64,000 bases of DNA from JAKZVK01 sp965248255 (GTDB taxonomy: Bacteria > Acidobacteriota > Terriglobia > Bryobacterales > UBA6623), in assembly GCA_965248255.1 (NCBI GenBank), contig CBDFIW010000004.1, forward strand, positions 1,364,001-1,428,000, given 5' to 3'. Under the pieces are notes generated by a model. It was not told the origin of the DNA, ran no database searches, and saw nothing but the letters and a program-made list of their open reading frames with translations. Both the position numbers and the translations under genes were made by a program. Below, piece by piece: positions 23,961-32,192 of the stretch; position 1 is the first letter of the stretch, and each line of letters starts with the position of its first letter.

Positions 23961-25544
23961 ATGGGCTCGCGGGCCTCCCGGGCTGCCAAGCCGATGCCAA
24001 CGCCTCCTGCGAGCGTCTTGCTGCCGATTCTCGTTCTCACGGCCGGCGGCATTCTCGCCGCTGAAACCTCGGTCAGTGGCAGTGTTGTGACGCGCAACGG
24101 CCAACGCACGGTCGCAATGGCCCGTGTGCGCGTCATCGCCCGAGCTGGCAATTTTGTTACCAGCATCGTCGCCGTCACTAAGACAAACGAGCAGGGCCGC
24201 TACTGGCTCACCGGCCTCCCTTCGGCGCGCGTCGCGCTTGGAGTCGAGCGCAACGGCTACTTCACGAAGAAAGCCGGCGGCCACGACGGCGACCGCGTAG
24301 TGCTCGACTGCACACAGCGGGAAGACTGCTCCGAGGTCGATTTCGAGATGGGCCGCGCGGCCGCGATCACCGGCCGCATCATCGACGAACTCGGCGAGCC
24401 CATTGGCGAGGCGAGAGTGACAGCGAGAACCTCCGCGGCCGAGAACCGCGATTCCCGACGCCGTGCGTCCTCGGACGACCGTGGCGTCTTCCGCCTCGCG
24501 AATCTCCGGCCCGGCAAGTACGAATTGCGTGTGCGGGGAAGCCGGTCGCGGCGCTTTCGGGACGCGCTCGAAGCCGAGCGCACCGAGATCGAAGTCGGGG
24601 AGGGCGATGAGATCCGCGGTGTGCAAATTATTCTCCGCGCCCGCGTGGAAGAGCAGAGCCGGTTCCAGCTTTCCGGGCGTGTTACGGGCGTCGACCTCTC
24701 CGGCAGCGGCAGACACCTGATCTCGCTGCGCAGGGGTGGAGGCCGAGCGATGGTCCCGCTCCAAGACGACGGCGCCTTTACCCTCGGGAGCGTGCGGCCA
24801 GGCAAGTACGCGCTGAGCTACATTCACCGCTCCGACTCAATCGAACCCGACGGCCGGCTCCGACTTCCGCTGGGCTCGGTCGAGATCAACGGCGATATCT
24901 CCGGCCTTGTACTGTCGCCGCGGCCGCAGACGGGCCTCGAAGGCCGCGTGGTCTTCGATGGAGGCCTCCCTGAGGGGGGTCTCCCTAAGGCGGAGGTCGA
25001 CCTGGTCTTTCGCGCCTACGATGGGGAGCACCTCGCCTCCGCTGACGCTGAGCCGCCCGACTTCGAGTTCGAAACGATGGGCCTCTCGCCCGGGACCTAC
25101 CAAGTTGATGTCTCCCGCTGGTGGGTGGCGCCCTCGTCCTATTTCGTCAAGGAAGTCCGCCTCGGCGGCAAGTCCGCGCCCGATCGCACGATCGACCTGG
25201 CCGAAGGGCACGTCGAGCAGATCGAGGTCGTCCTCTCCACGGAGTTCGCCAAGGTGCACGGACGCGTCAAGAAGCCGAGCGAGGAGGGCGAGGTCCGCAA
25301 GGCGGCTCAGTACCGGGTCGGGCTCAACGGCGCTCACGTGATCCGCTCGGTGCAAGCCGACCAGAACGGCCGCTTCGTGTTCGACAAGGTTCCGCCCGGC
25401 GACTACCGCATCTGTGCCTGGCAGGACCTCAACGCCCGAGCTATCCGCGGCGAGGACGCGTGGGAAGAGGCCGGCTCGGCGGCTCGCGCCTTTCCGGTCG
25501 AAGCCGGCAGCGACATCGAGATTGATCTGACAGCCGTGCCATGA
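23961..25544 (+). CDS. Secreted carboxypeptidase-regulatory-like (beta-sandwich repeat) protein A
   Basis: 527 residues, signal peptide near SVLLPILVLTAGGILAAE. It is built from repeated transthyretin-like/carboxypeptidase-regulatory modules, each with a turn of the type GRYWLTGLPSARVAL, GVFRLANLRPGKYELRV, GAFTLGSVRPGKYALSYI, FEFETMGLSPGTYQVDV and GRFVFDKVPPGDYRICAW. I count at least five such modules. No enzyme domain is visible. The start at 23961 gives a long basic n-region; the ATG at 23994 (MPTPPAS) is an alternative. It is followed 7 bases later by a similar gene, so the pair is probably one operon. Confidence 0.75.
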   Translation: MGSRASRAAKPMPTPPASVLLPILVLTAGGILAAETSVSGSVVTRNGQRTVAMARVRVIARAGNFVTSIVAVTKTNEQGRYWLTGLPSARVALGVERNGYFTKKAGGHDGDRVVLDCTQREDCSEVDFEMGRAAAITGRIIDELGEPIGEARVTARTSAAENRDSRRRASSDDRGVFRLANLRPGKYELRVRGSRSRRFRDALEAERTEIEVGEGDEIRGVQIILRARVEEQSRFQLSGRVTGVDLSGSGRHLISLRRGGGRAMVPLQDDGAFTLGSVRPGKYALSYIHRSDSIEPDGRLRLPLGSVEINGDISGLVLSPRPQTGLEGRVVFDGGLPEGGLPKAEVDLVFRAYDGEHLASADAEPPDFEFETMGLSPGTYQVDVSRWWVAPSSYFVKEVRLGGKSAPDRTIDLAEGHVEQIEVVLSTEFAKVHGRVKKPSEEGEVRKAAQYRVGLNGAHVIRSVQADQNGRFVFDKVPPGDYRICAWQDLNARAIRGEDAWEEAGSAARAFPVEAGSDIEIDLTAVP

Positions 25545-25551
25545 ACGCGCC

Positions 25552-27195
25552 ATGAAACGGACGGTGCTGATTCTCACAACCATCCTGCTGGCCACGGCCG
25601 GCATCGCCAACGGCCAACCCGCTGACACCGCAGGGTCGGAAGAGCCGACCGGCGAAATTGGCGGCATCGTGGTCTCGTCAACAACCGGCGAACCCCTCGC
25701 CGGCGCGGCTGTCGGGGTCAGTTCCCGCTCGTCGCGAGGCCAACGCCGACGCCGCACCACAACCGGGCCAGACGGCCGGTTCCACCTCTCAGGCCTCGTG
25801 GCCGGCGAATACGCCGTTTTGGTCGACAAGACTGGCTTTGAGCAGCGCGGCATCCTGCGTACAACCGCGAAGCTCCGCCTCGCTGAAGGCGAGGCCCGAA
25901 AGAGCGTGCGAATCGCGTTGCGTCCGGCCGCCGTCATCACCGGACGCGTCCTCGATGCTCACGGCGACCCGCTGCGAGGCGCGCACGTCAGGGTTTTCCG
26001 CCGCTCTTACCACCCCGGCCGCAACCGCTGGCGCGCCGCCGGATCGGTATCGTCGAACGACCTCGGCGAGTACCGCATCTACGGGCTCGCCCCGGGCAAG
26101 TACGCCGTCCGCGCACGGCCGCCCCGAGAAACCGCCCCGCCCGGCATCCTCTACTATGAGAGCGCCCGCGAGTTCTACCCCGGCGTACCCGAAGCCGACC
26201 AAGCGGCCCTCATCCGTGTGAGCTGGGGAAGCGAGGTCAGCGCGGTGGATTTCGAGCTGGGCGCCGCCCCGGACACCAGCCTCGGCGGAGTCGCGCTTGA
26301 TGGCGACACCGGCAAGCCCTGCCCCTGTTTCCTGCGCGTCTCCGGGGATGACGGGCAAGGCCACGGCCAGATCATGGCCGGTCCAGAAGGGTTGTTTGCC
26401 TTCCGCGGACTCGCGCCGGGATCCTACTACATCTCCGCTTCGCCTGGCGGACACCGCTCGGCGCGTCTGCCTGTGCAGGTAACCGAGTCCCCCACCGACG
26501 ACATCGCCTTGGTCACGACGGACGGACTAACGGTGAGCGGTGAGGTTGCCTTCGAAGACCGGGAAGACACGTTGGAAGACCAGCCCCCGGGGGCCGAGGA
26601 ACGACCCAGGCCGCTACAGGTCGTCCTGACCGACAAGATCGAGGTCAACCGGACCCGCAGGACGTCTATTCCCGCCCCTCAAACCAGCGGCCTGTTCGAA
26701 ATCAGCAGGTTGCTATCCGGCCCGTATCGCATCAGCCTTCGGAACCTACCCACGGGAGGCTACTTGCGGGCCGTCACGCTGGCGGGCCGGCGGCTCGACA
26801 AACCGGAAATCACCGTACCGCCCGACACCTCGGTCTCCAGCCTCAAGCTCGAGGTCGCCTTCGACGGCGCCGTCGTCAGCGGAACTGTCAAGCCGCCGGA
26901 GGGAGTTGGGGCCGACGAAATCTCCACGGGGTGGGTCGTCGTGATTCCCGACAAGACGAACGGCTATCAGTACCGCGGCCGCTTGCGCCTCGACACCAAC
27001 GCAAGCTTCACGCTTCCTGGGATGCCGCCCGGCGGCTACACCCTTTATTCCGTCCCTGCGCCCGACACGTTCGATCTGTGGGACCCGCAAGTGCGGCGGG
27101 CTCTGAAGGCGTCAGGGAAGCGTGTTCGATTATCCGCCGAAGACCAAGTCTCGGTGGAGTTGCCCTTCATTCCCGAGCCGGCCGAGCCGTTGTGA
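25552..27195 (+). CDS. Secreted carboxypeptidase-regulatory-like protein B
   Basis: 547 residues, signal peptide (LILTTILLATAGIANG). Modules resemble those of the preceding gene: GRFHLSGLVAGEYAVLVDKT, GEYRIYGLAPGKYAVRARPP, GLFAFRGLAPGSYYISASPG, GLFEISRLLSGPYRISLRNL and SFTLPGMPPGGYTLYSVPAP. The two proteins look like paralogues that arose by tandem duplication and then diverged. Probably an extracellular or periplasmic structural or binding protein; no catalytic residues can be assigned. It ends 56 bases before the -35 of the Feo operon promoter. Confidence 0.75.
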   Translation: MKRTVLILTTILLATAGIANGQPADTAGSEEPTGEIGGIVVSSTTGEPLAGAAVGVSSRSSRGQRRRRTTTGPDGRFHLSGLVAGEYAVLVDKTGFEQRGILRTTAKLRLAEGEARKSVRIALRPAAVITGRVLDAHGDPLRGAHVRVFRRSYHPGRNRWRAAGSVSSNDLGEYRIYGLAPGKYAVRARPPRETAPPGILYYESAREFYPGVPEADQAALIRVSWGSEVSAVDFELGAAPDTSLGGVALDGDTGKPCPCFLRVSGDDGQGHGQIMAGPEGLFAFRGLAPGSYYISASPGGHRSARLPVQVTESPTDDIALVTTDGLTVSGEVAFEDREDTLEDQPPGAEERPRPLQVVLTDKIEVNRTRRTSIPAPQTSGLFEISRLLSGPYRISLRNLPTGGYLRAVTLAGRRLDKPEITVPPDTSVSSLKLEVAFDGAVVSGTVKPPEGVGADEISTGWVVVIPDKTNGYQYRGRLRLDTNASFTLPGMPPGGYTLYSVPAPDTFDLWDPQVRRALKASGKRVRLSAEDQVSVELPFIPEPAEPL

Positions 27196-27250
27196 AGTGC
27201 TACGGGATGCGAACGGTCCACCGGTCGTCGAGGCCGAATCTTTGTCTCGT

Positions 27251-27303
27251 TTGACTCCGCGGCTCTCCCGTCCTACAATCTAAATTTAGGGATACCTAAA
27301 TTT
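27251..27303 (+). promoter_or_regulatory. Feo operon promoter with DtxR/MntR-type operator
   Basis: -35 TTGACT (27251-27256), 17-base spacer, -10 TACAAT (27274-27279). Overlapping the expected start point is a perfect dyad, AAATTTAGG-GATA-CCTAAATTT (27282-27303), whose core TTAGGnnnnCCTAA resembles iron/manganese boxes of DtxR-family repressors. The first gene downstream is such a repressor, so metal-dependent autoregulation is expected. Confidence 0.88.
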
Positions 27304-27313
27304 TGGCTTCACT

Positions 27314-28009
27314 ATGCCTTCGCAAGCCGTTGACGACTATCTGAAGGCGATCTTCGAGATCGCGGGGGAACGCAGCCGAGCTTCGACGGCGGCACTAGCC
27401 AGGAAGCTGAGTGTTGCCCCGGCTTCGGTGACCGGCATGCTCCAGAAACTGGCCGAACAGGACCCGCCGCCAGTCGAGTACGAAAAGCATCACGGTGCGC
27501 GGCTCAGCGCGCCGGGGCGCCAGCGGGCGCTGGAGGTGATTCGTCACCACCGGCTGATCGAGCTGTTCTTGCACCGGACGCTGGACTACACTTGGGACGA
27601 GGTTCACGACGAGGCGGAGAAGCTCGAGCACGCCATCTCGGAGACGCTCGAGGACCGCATCGCCGAGGTCCTCGGCGACCCGGAGATTGACCCCCACGGC
27701 CACCCCATCCCGCGCAAGGACGGGAGCATCCCAAAGCGGCGGGATTTACCCCTGCTCGATATGGCGGTGGGAACGGCGGCGACGGTGTCGAGGGTGTCGG
27801 ATCGCGACCCGGCCGTCTTGCGCTATCTCTCGGGTATGGGCATCGTTCCGGGCGTGCGTTTGAGGCTGACGGAGAGGGGACCCTTCGACGGGCCTCTGCT
27901 ACTCCAGGTGGACGGCATCAGCGAGACGCGTGCCTTGGGGCCGCGCGTCGCCTCAGAGATCCATGTGAGACCTGTGCCCCGCGCCGCGTCGGAACGGACG
28001 GAAGGCTAG
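27314..28009 (+). CDS. DtxR/MntR-family metal-dependent repressor with C-terminal FeoA/SH3-like domain
   Basis: 231 residues. N-terminal winged helix (VDDYLKAIFEIAGERSRAST, LSVAPASVTGMLQKLAEQ), then the dimerisation/metal-binding domain with RHHRLIELFLHRTLDYTWDE, HDEAEKLEHAISE and the conserved DPHGHPIP turn, and an SH3/FeoA-like C-terminal domain (about 150-222; RYLSGMGIVPGVRLRLTERG). With Mn(II) or Fe(II) bound it should dimerise on the TTAGG dyad just upstream and shut off the transporter genes. Which metal is sensed cannot be decided from motifs alone. It heads a four-gene operon with gaps or overlaps under 10 bases. Confidence 0.93.
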   Translation: MPSQAVDDYLKAIFEIAGERSRASTAALARKLSVAPASVTGMLQKLAEQDPPPVEYEKHHGARLSAPGRQRALEVIRHHRLIELFLHRTLDYTWDEVHDEAEKLEHAISETLEDRIAEVLGDPEIDPHGHPIPRKDGSIPKRRDLPLLDMAVGTAATVSRVSDRDPAVLRYLSGMGIVPGVRLRLTERGPFDGPLLLQVDGISETRALGPRVASEIHVRPVPRAASERTEG

Positions 28010-28017
28010 GGACCATC

Positions 28018-29076
28018 ATGCAAGACGCGTCGTCATGGCCCGGTGTTTTACTCCTCATCATGCTGCTTGCAATCGCAACCTTCCTACCCGGCTTGGGGTT
28101 GTGGCCTCAGTGGCGCAAACAGCGGATTCAGCGGCGTCGCCGCCGGTTTGAAGACGCGTTGAAGCACATCATGACCTGGGAGCACCGCGGCCAGATGGCC
28201 ACCCCTGAATCACTGTCCGGTGCGCTGAGCCTTTCGCAGCCTCGGGTTTTGAGACTCGTCACTAACATGGAGGCGCGAGGCTTGCTGGGGGGCGGCTCAG
28301 AGGGTCTCCGTCTGACGTCGGAGGGCGCGCGTTGGGCGTTGCACGTGATGCGTGCGCACCGGCTGTGGGAGCGCTATCTGGCCGACGACGCGGGCATGCC
28401 GATGTCGCGGCTTCACCAAGCGGCGGAAAAGGCCGAACACGAGCTGACGCCGGAAAATCTCGACGTGCTCGACGCCCATCTCGGCCATCCGCAGCGCGAC
28501 CCGCACGGCGACCCGATCCCGACGCCGGACGGGGCCGTGGCAGACCTGAAAGCGGTCGCTCTGACCGAGTGGCCGTCGGAAAAGCCCGCCCGCGTCGTTC
28601 ACCTCGAAGACGAGCCCGATGTCATCTTTCGGCAGATCCTGGCTGCCGGCCTCCGTCCAGGCGACACGATCCGTGTACTGGAGAATACACCCGAGCGGTT
28701 GGTCATCAGCGACGGCGAAAACGAGCACCGGCTGGCGCACGTCGTTGCGGCGAACATTCAGGTGGCGGAAGCGGTCGCCGCCGGCAGACCGAAGGGCGCC
28801 CGCCGACTCTCGGCTTTGCGTGAAGGCGAAACGGCACGCGTCGTCGAGCTCGACGCCGAGTGCCGCGGCTTCAGCCGCCGCCGTCTGCTGGACCTGGGCA
28901 TGACCCGCGACGCACGCATCGAAGCGGCCCTCGACAACACCTTCGGCGACCCGCGAGCCTTTCGCGTGCGCGGGACCTTGATTGCCTTGCGTACGCAGCA
29001 GGCCAACCAGATTTGGGTGCGGCCGATCGAGCAGTCTTCAACGGACACCGAACCGGCAGGAGTGGCGCGAGCATGA
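28018..29076 (+). CDS. Membrane-anchored DtxR-like protein with two FeoA/SH3-like domains
   Basis: 352 residues in an unusual architecture: one N-terminal transmembrane helix (WPGVLLLIMLLAIATFLPGL), a basic stretch (RKQRIQRRRRR), a winged-helix/DtxR-like middle (RVLRLVTNMEARGLLGGGSE, RAHRLWERYLADDAGMPMSR) keeping the DPHGDPIP turn, a first FeoA/SH3-like domain (about 195-250), and a C-terminal FeoA domain (FSRRRLLDLGMTRDARIEAA). FeoA modules normally bind and tune FeoB, so this protein could tether a regulatory module to the transporter at the membrane. DNA binding by a membrane-tethered protein is possible but unproven. Its stop overlaps the FeoB GTPase start (ATGA). Confidence 0.82.
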   Translation: MQDASSWPGVLLLIMLLAIATFLPGLGLWPQWRKQRIQRRRRRFEDALKHIMTWEHRGQMATPESLSGALSLSQPRVLRLVTNMEARGLLGGGSEGLRLTSEGARWALHVMRAHRLWERYLADDAGMPMSRLHQAAEKAEHELTPENLDVLDAHLGHPQRDPHGDPIPTPDGAVADLKAVALTEWPSEKPARVVHLEDEPDVIFRQILAAGLRPGDTIRVLENTPERLVISDGENEHRLAHVVAANIQVAEAVAAGRPKGARRLSALREGETARVVELDAECRGFSRRRLLDLGMTRDARIEAALDNTFGDPRAFRVRGTLIALRTQQANQIWVRPIEQSSTDTEPAGVARA

Positions 29077-29900
29077 GCACGAATCCCGAATCGCAGGCAT
29101 GCGAAAGCTGCCCAGCCTACGGCCAGCTCGCCCAAATGGGAGTGTCGTTGGGTACGTATGACCACTTGGTCGCCCTGGCCGGGAATCCCAATACGGGCAA
29201 GTCCTCGGTGTTCAACGCGCTCACCGGGCTCCGCCAACACGTGGGCAACTGGACCGGCAAGACCGTCAAGCGCGCCGAGGGCGGCTACACCTTCCAGGAC
29301 AAGCGCTACAAGCTGGTTGACCTGCCCGGAACCTACTCGCTGCTCTCCGCTTCGGAAGACGAAGAGATCAGCCGCAACTTTATTCTCTTTGGACGGCCCG
29401 ACTGCACTGTTGTCGTCGTCGATGCTACGGCGCTCGAGAGAAACCTGAACCTCGCCTTGCAAGTGCTCGAGATCACGGATCGGGTCGTCATCTGCGTGAA
29501 CCTGATGGACGAGGCCAAGCGCAAGGGGATCGACGTCGATGTACGCAGCTTGGCTCGTGACTTGGGCGTCCCCGCCGTGCCTACCGTCGCCCGCACCAAG
29601 GAGGGCCTGCACGATCTGGTCAGAACCGTCGCCGAAGTCATCACGGGTGACATCCGCACCAAGCCGCTGCGTCCCCCGCCGCCGCCGGAGCTGCAGCAAG
29701 CCGTCGACGAGTTGGTTCCCATGATCGAGCAGCTAGCGCCGGGCGTGCCCAACGCGCGCTGGCTGGCCTTTCGCCTGCTCGATGGCGACCACAAGGTTCG
29801 ACAGGCGATTCTCTCGGGCGAGCTGACGGATCTGGAAGCGGCGCAGGCAGGGCCGGTCGAGACCAGCAGCCGGGTGATCGCAATTCAAGGGGCGCAATGA
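29073..29900 (+). CDS. feoB: FeoB GTPase domain protein (N-terminal half of a split FeoB)
   Basis: 275 residues carrying only the cytosolic G domain of the Feo transporter. G1 is GNPNTGKSS (residues 37-45), G3 DLPGTYSL, G4 NLMDEAKRK, with FeoB-specific NWTGKTVKRAEGG as switch I. The N terminus has a CxxC (ACESCPAYG). I chose the ATG at 29073, behind GGCAGGAG and overlapping the previous stop, although the frame is open earlier. Canonical FeoB continues into its membrane domain; here the protein ends after a helical bundle and the permease is a separate gene overlapping by 4 bases, so both should assemble after coupled translation. Confidence 0.9.
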   Translation: MSTNPESQACESCPAYGQLAQMGVSLGTYDHLVALAGNPNTGKSSVFNALTGLRQHVGNWTGKTVKRAEGGYTFQDKRYKLVDLPGTYSLLSASEDEEISRNFILFGRPDCTVVVVDATALERNLNLALQVLEITDRVVICVNLMDEAKRKGIDVDVRSLARDLGVPAVPTVARTKEGLHDLVRTVAEVITGDIRTKPLRPPPPPELQQAVDELVPMIEQLAPGVPNARWLAFRLLDGDHKVRQAILSGELTDLEAAQAGPVETSSRVIAIQGAQ

Positions 29901-31291
29901 GTCCGGCAACAGCGGATCCAAGAACGGTGTTGCTGCGCGCGGACGAACTGCGCCGGCAACTGGGTGACGACTTCCGCGACCGCATCGTCACGTCGCTTTA
30001 CGCCGACGCCCAGCGGATCGCCGACCGCTCCGTGCAAGTGGACACACGGCGCACGTGGGACCTCGATCAGCGCATCGATCGCATCGTCACCTCGCCCCTG
30101 CTTGGCCTGCCGATCATGCTGTTCATCCTGGCCGCCGTCTTCTGGCTTACGATCATCGGCGCCAACTATCCGTCGCAGATGCTGGCCGAGATGTTCTTCT
30201 GGTTCGAGGCCGAGGCCGTCGTCGCGTTCAACGGCTGGGGTGTGCCGTGGTGGATCACGGGATTCATCTGGCACGGCGTCTATCGCGGACTGGCCTGGGT
30301 GGTGAGCGTCATGCTGCCGCCGATGGCCATCTTCTTCCCGATGTTCACGATCTTGGAGGATCTCGGTTATCTTCCGCGCGTGGCCTTCAACATGGACTGG
30401 CTGTTCCGTAAAGCCGGCGCGCACGGCAAGCAGGCGTTGACGATGGCAATGGGCTTCGGCTGCAACGCCGCCGGGATCATCGCGACGCGCGTGATTGATT
30501 CGCCGCGCGAGCGCCTGATCGCCATCCTCACCAACAATTTCGTGCCCTGCAACGGACGTTTCCCGACGCTGATCATGCTGTCGATCATCTTTGTCGCAGC
30601 GACCTTTCCCCCGGCGTTTGCGTCGTTCGCCGCGGCCGGCGCGGTCGTGGGGGTGGTGCTGATTGGCGTGGGCTTCACGCTGCTGGCATCATGGCTGCTC
30701 ACCCGCACCGTGTTGCAAGGCGAGGCGTCCGCCTTTACGCTCGAGCTGCCGCCTTACCGCCGGCCCAGCATTCTGCGGATTCTCTACACCTCGCTGATTG
30801 ACCGCACGATCTTTGTCCTCGGCCGCGCCATCCTGACGGCTGCACCCGCCGGCGCGGTGATCTGGGTGCTGGCCAATATCGAATGGAACGGCACGAACCT
30901 GGCGCATCACTTCGCGGAGTTCATGCAGCCGCTCGGCTTTGCGATCGGACTCGACGGCGTTGTGCTGCTGGCCTACGTGATCGCCATCCCAGCCAATGAG
31001 ATCGTCGTCCCGACGATGCTGATGGTCTACATGGGGGCCGGCATGATGAGCGACGTCACGTCGTTCGACGACATCCGCACCCTATTGGTCGATCAAAACG
31101 GTTGGACGATGCTCACGGCCGTCAACTTGATGCTCTTCTCCCTGCTGCACAACCCCTGCGCGACAACGATCCTCACGATCTGGAAAGAAACACGCAGTGC
31201 CCGCTGGACAGTCATCGGCTCCCTGATGCCGTTGACGTTCGCGTTTCTCGTGACCTTCGCCGTAGCGACGCTGTGGCGGATGTTTGCGTAG
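29897..31291 (+). CDS. feoB: FeoB membrane permease domain protein (C-terminal half of a split FeoB)
   Basis: 464-residue polytopic inner-membrane protein with Gate/nucleoside-recognition helices. The FeoB hallmark MGFGCNAAGIIATRVIDSPR is present (residues about 190-209), as is TNNFVPCNGRFPTLIML, a variant of the usual PFMSCSARLP motif. Further conserved parts are YVIAIPANEIVVPTMLMVYM and LHNPCATTILTIWKET. It starts with a soluble helical region (LRRQLGDDFRDRIVTSLYAD) that probably docks to the separate GTPase. Likely substrate is Fe(II), with Mn(II) possible given the MntR-like regulator. It ends the operon; the convergent thioredoxin-like gene lies 21 bases further. Confidence 0.9.
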   Translation: MSPATADPRTVLLRADELRRQLGDDFRDRIVTSLYADAQRIADRSVQVDTRRTWDLDQRIDRIVTSPLLGLPIMLFILAAVFWLTIIGANYPSQMLAEMFFWFEAEAVVAFNGWGVPWWITGFIWHGVYRGLAWVVSVMLPPMAIFFPMFTILEDLGYLPRVAFNMDWLFRKAGAHGKQALTMAMGFGCNAAGIIATRVIDSPRERLIAILTNNFVPCNGRFPTLIMLSIIFVAATFPPAFASFAAAGAVVGVVLIGVGFTLLASWLLTRTVLQGEASAFTLELPPYRRPSILRILYTSLIDRTIFVLGRAILTAAPAGAVIWVLANIEWNGTNLAHHFAEFMQPLGFAIGLDGVVLLAYVIAIPANEIVVPTMLMVYMGAGMMSDVTSFDDIRTLLVDQNGWTMLTAVNLMLFSLLHNPCATTILTIWKETRSARWTVIGSLMPLTFAFLVTFAVATLWRMFA

Positions 31292-31312
31292 CTGGCTCAG
31301 AGGTCTTCGTCA

Positions 31313-31894
31313 CTACGGGCGGAGGTCGGAAGCAGCGTCGGCCTGGGCCAGGGGAGTCTTGGATGCGTACTTCTCGACGATAAGAAACAGGTCCTCGCCC
31401 TCGAAGATGCCGCGATTCAACATGTTGTAGCCGTAGTCCTCTTGGATCCAACCCTTCTGGTCAATGATGAAAACGTGGGGCACTTCGAAGCTCGGCCGTG
31501 ACGGAGTGAGCTTGAAATAGGAGATGGCCGCTTGCCGGCAGTCGAACAAAATGACGCTATCCTTCAAGCTGTTCCGCGCCCGGTATTGATCCACGGTCGT
31601 CTGGTTTTCGGGCGGCGAGTTGACGATAGACAGCACCTGTAGGCGGCCCCGATGCTTCTTCTGCAACTGTGCCAGCACCTTCGAGAAAGCACTGCATTGG
31701 GGGCAGTCGGTCTTCATGATGTTGACCAGCACGACTTTGCCGCGATAGTCGTATAGGTCGTGTTGTTTCAAGTCCACGTCGGGCAGGGAGAACCCCGGAG
31801 CCCGGCGATTGGAAAACTCGCCCGCCGCCCAAGCCGTCGTCGCCAGCACAAGAGTCCATCCACACAGAAGAACACTTCTTCGCATACCTAGCAC
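31313..31894 (-). CDS. Exported thioredoxin-fold (TlpA/AhpC-TSA-like) protein
   Basis: 193 residues with signal peptide (CGWTLVLATTAWA). Thioredoxin fold: APGFSLPDVDLKQHDLYDYR and GKVVLVNIMKTDCPQCSAFS place an active-site CPQC near residues 65-68, and VPHVFIIDQKGWIQEDYGYN holds the cis-Pro region. It would act as a periplasmic thiol-disulfide reductase or peroxiredoxin-like protein. Partner unknown; it converges on the Feo operon and shares no obvious link. Confidence 0.85.
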   Translation of the reverse strand: MLGMRRSVLLCGWTLVLATTAWAAGEFSNRRAPGFSLPDVDLKQHDLYDYRGKVVLVNIMKTDCPQCSAFSKVLAQLQKKHRGRLQVLSIVNSPPENQTTVDQYRARNSLKDSVILFDCRQAAISYFKLTPSRPSFEVPHVFIIDQKGWIQEDYGYNMLNRGIFEGEDLFLIVEKYASKTPLAQADAASDLRP

Positions 31895-32041
31895 CTTAGC
31901 ATAGGGGTTGAGTTTTCCACCTCGCGCGGGGTGGTGGGGCCGTCCAGACGGCTATTTCGAGCGTAGAAAACGCATTGATCTCGATGATCATCGCCAGCTA
32001 GACTGTCCCAAGCCATTCACCGAAGAGGGCAACCCAACCCC

Positions 32042-32190
32042 ATGCACGTCACAAGAATAGCCGTCGCCTTGCTGCTAGCGCCCCCTCCGCTATCCCAGCC
32101 CGACAAATTCGACCTCTTGTTGAAAGGCAGATACGTCCTCGACCCGAAGAACGGCGTCAATGCGGTTCGTGACATGGCGATCCGCTGCGC
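32042..32190 (+). pseudogene. Amidohydrolase N-terminal remnant
   Basis: The ORF from 32042 starts with a signal-like segment and then FDLLLKGRYVLDPKNGVNAV followed by RDMAI, the usual N terminus of secreted amidohydrolase/dihydroorotase-like enzymes. After about 50 codons the resemblance ends; the following codons are antisense to the broken TonB-receptor remnant and reach a stop at 32257. The metal-binding body of the enzyme is missing. This looks like a deletion joint between an amidohydrolase and the receptor gene near 32185-32200. Confidence 0.6.
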
Positions 32191-32192
32191 GC

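Noticed and set aside
24837..25940. A 367-codon minus-strand ORF opposite the carboxypeptidase-regulatory genes
   Set aside because: Antisense to two module-containing genes; no signal or domain recognised.
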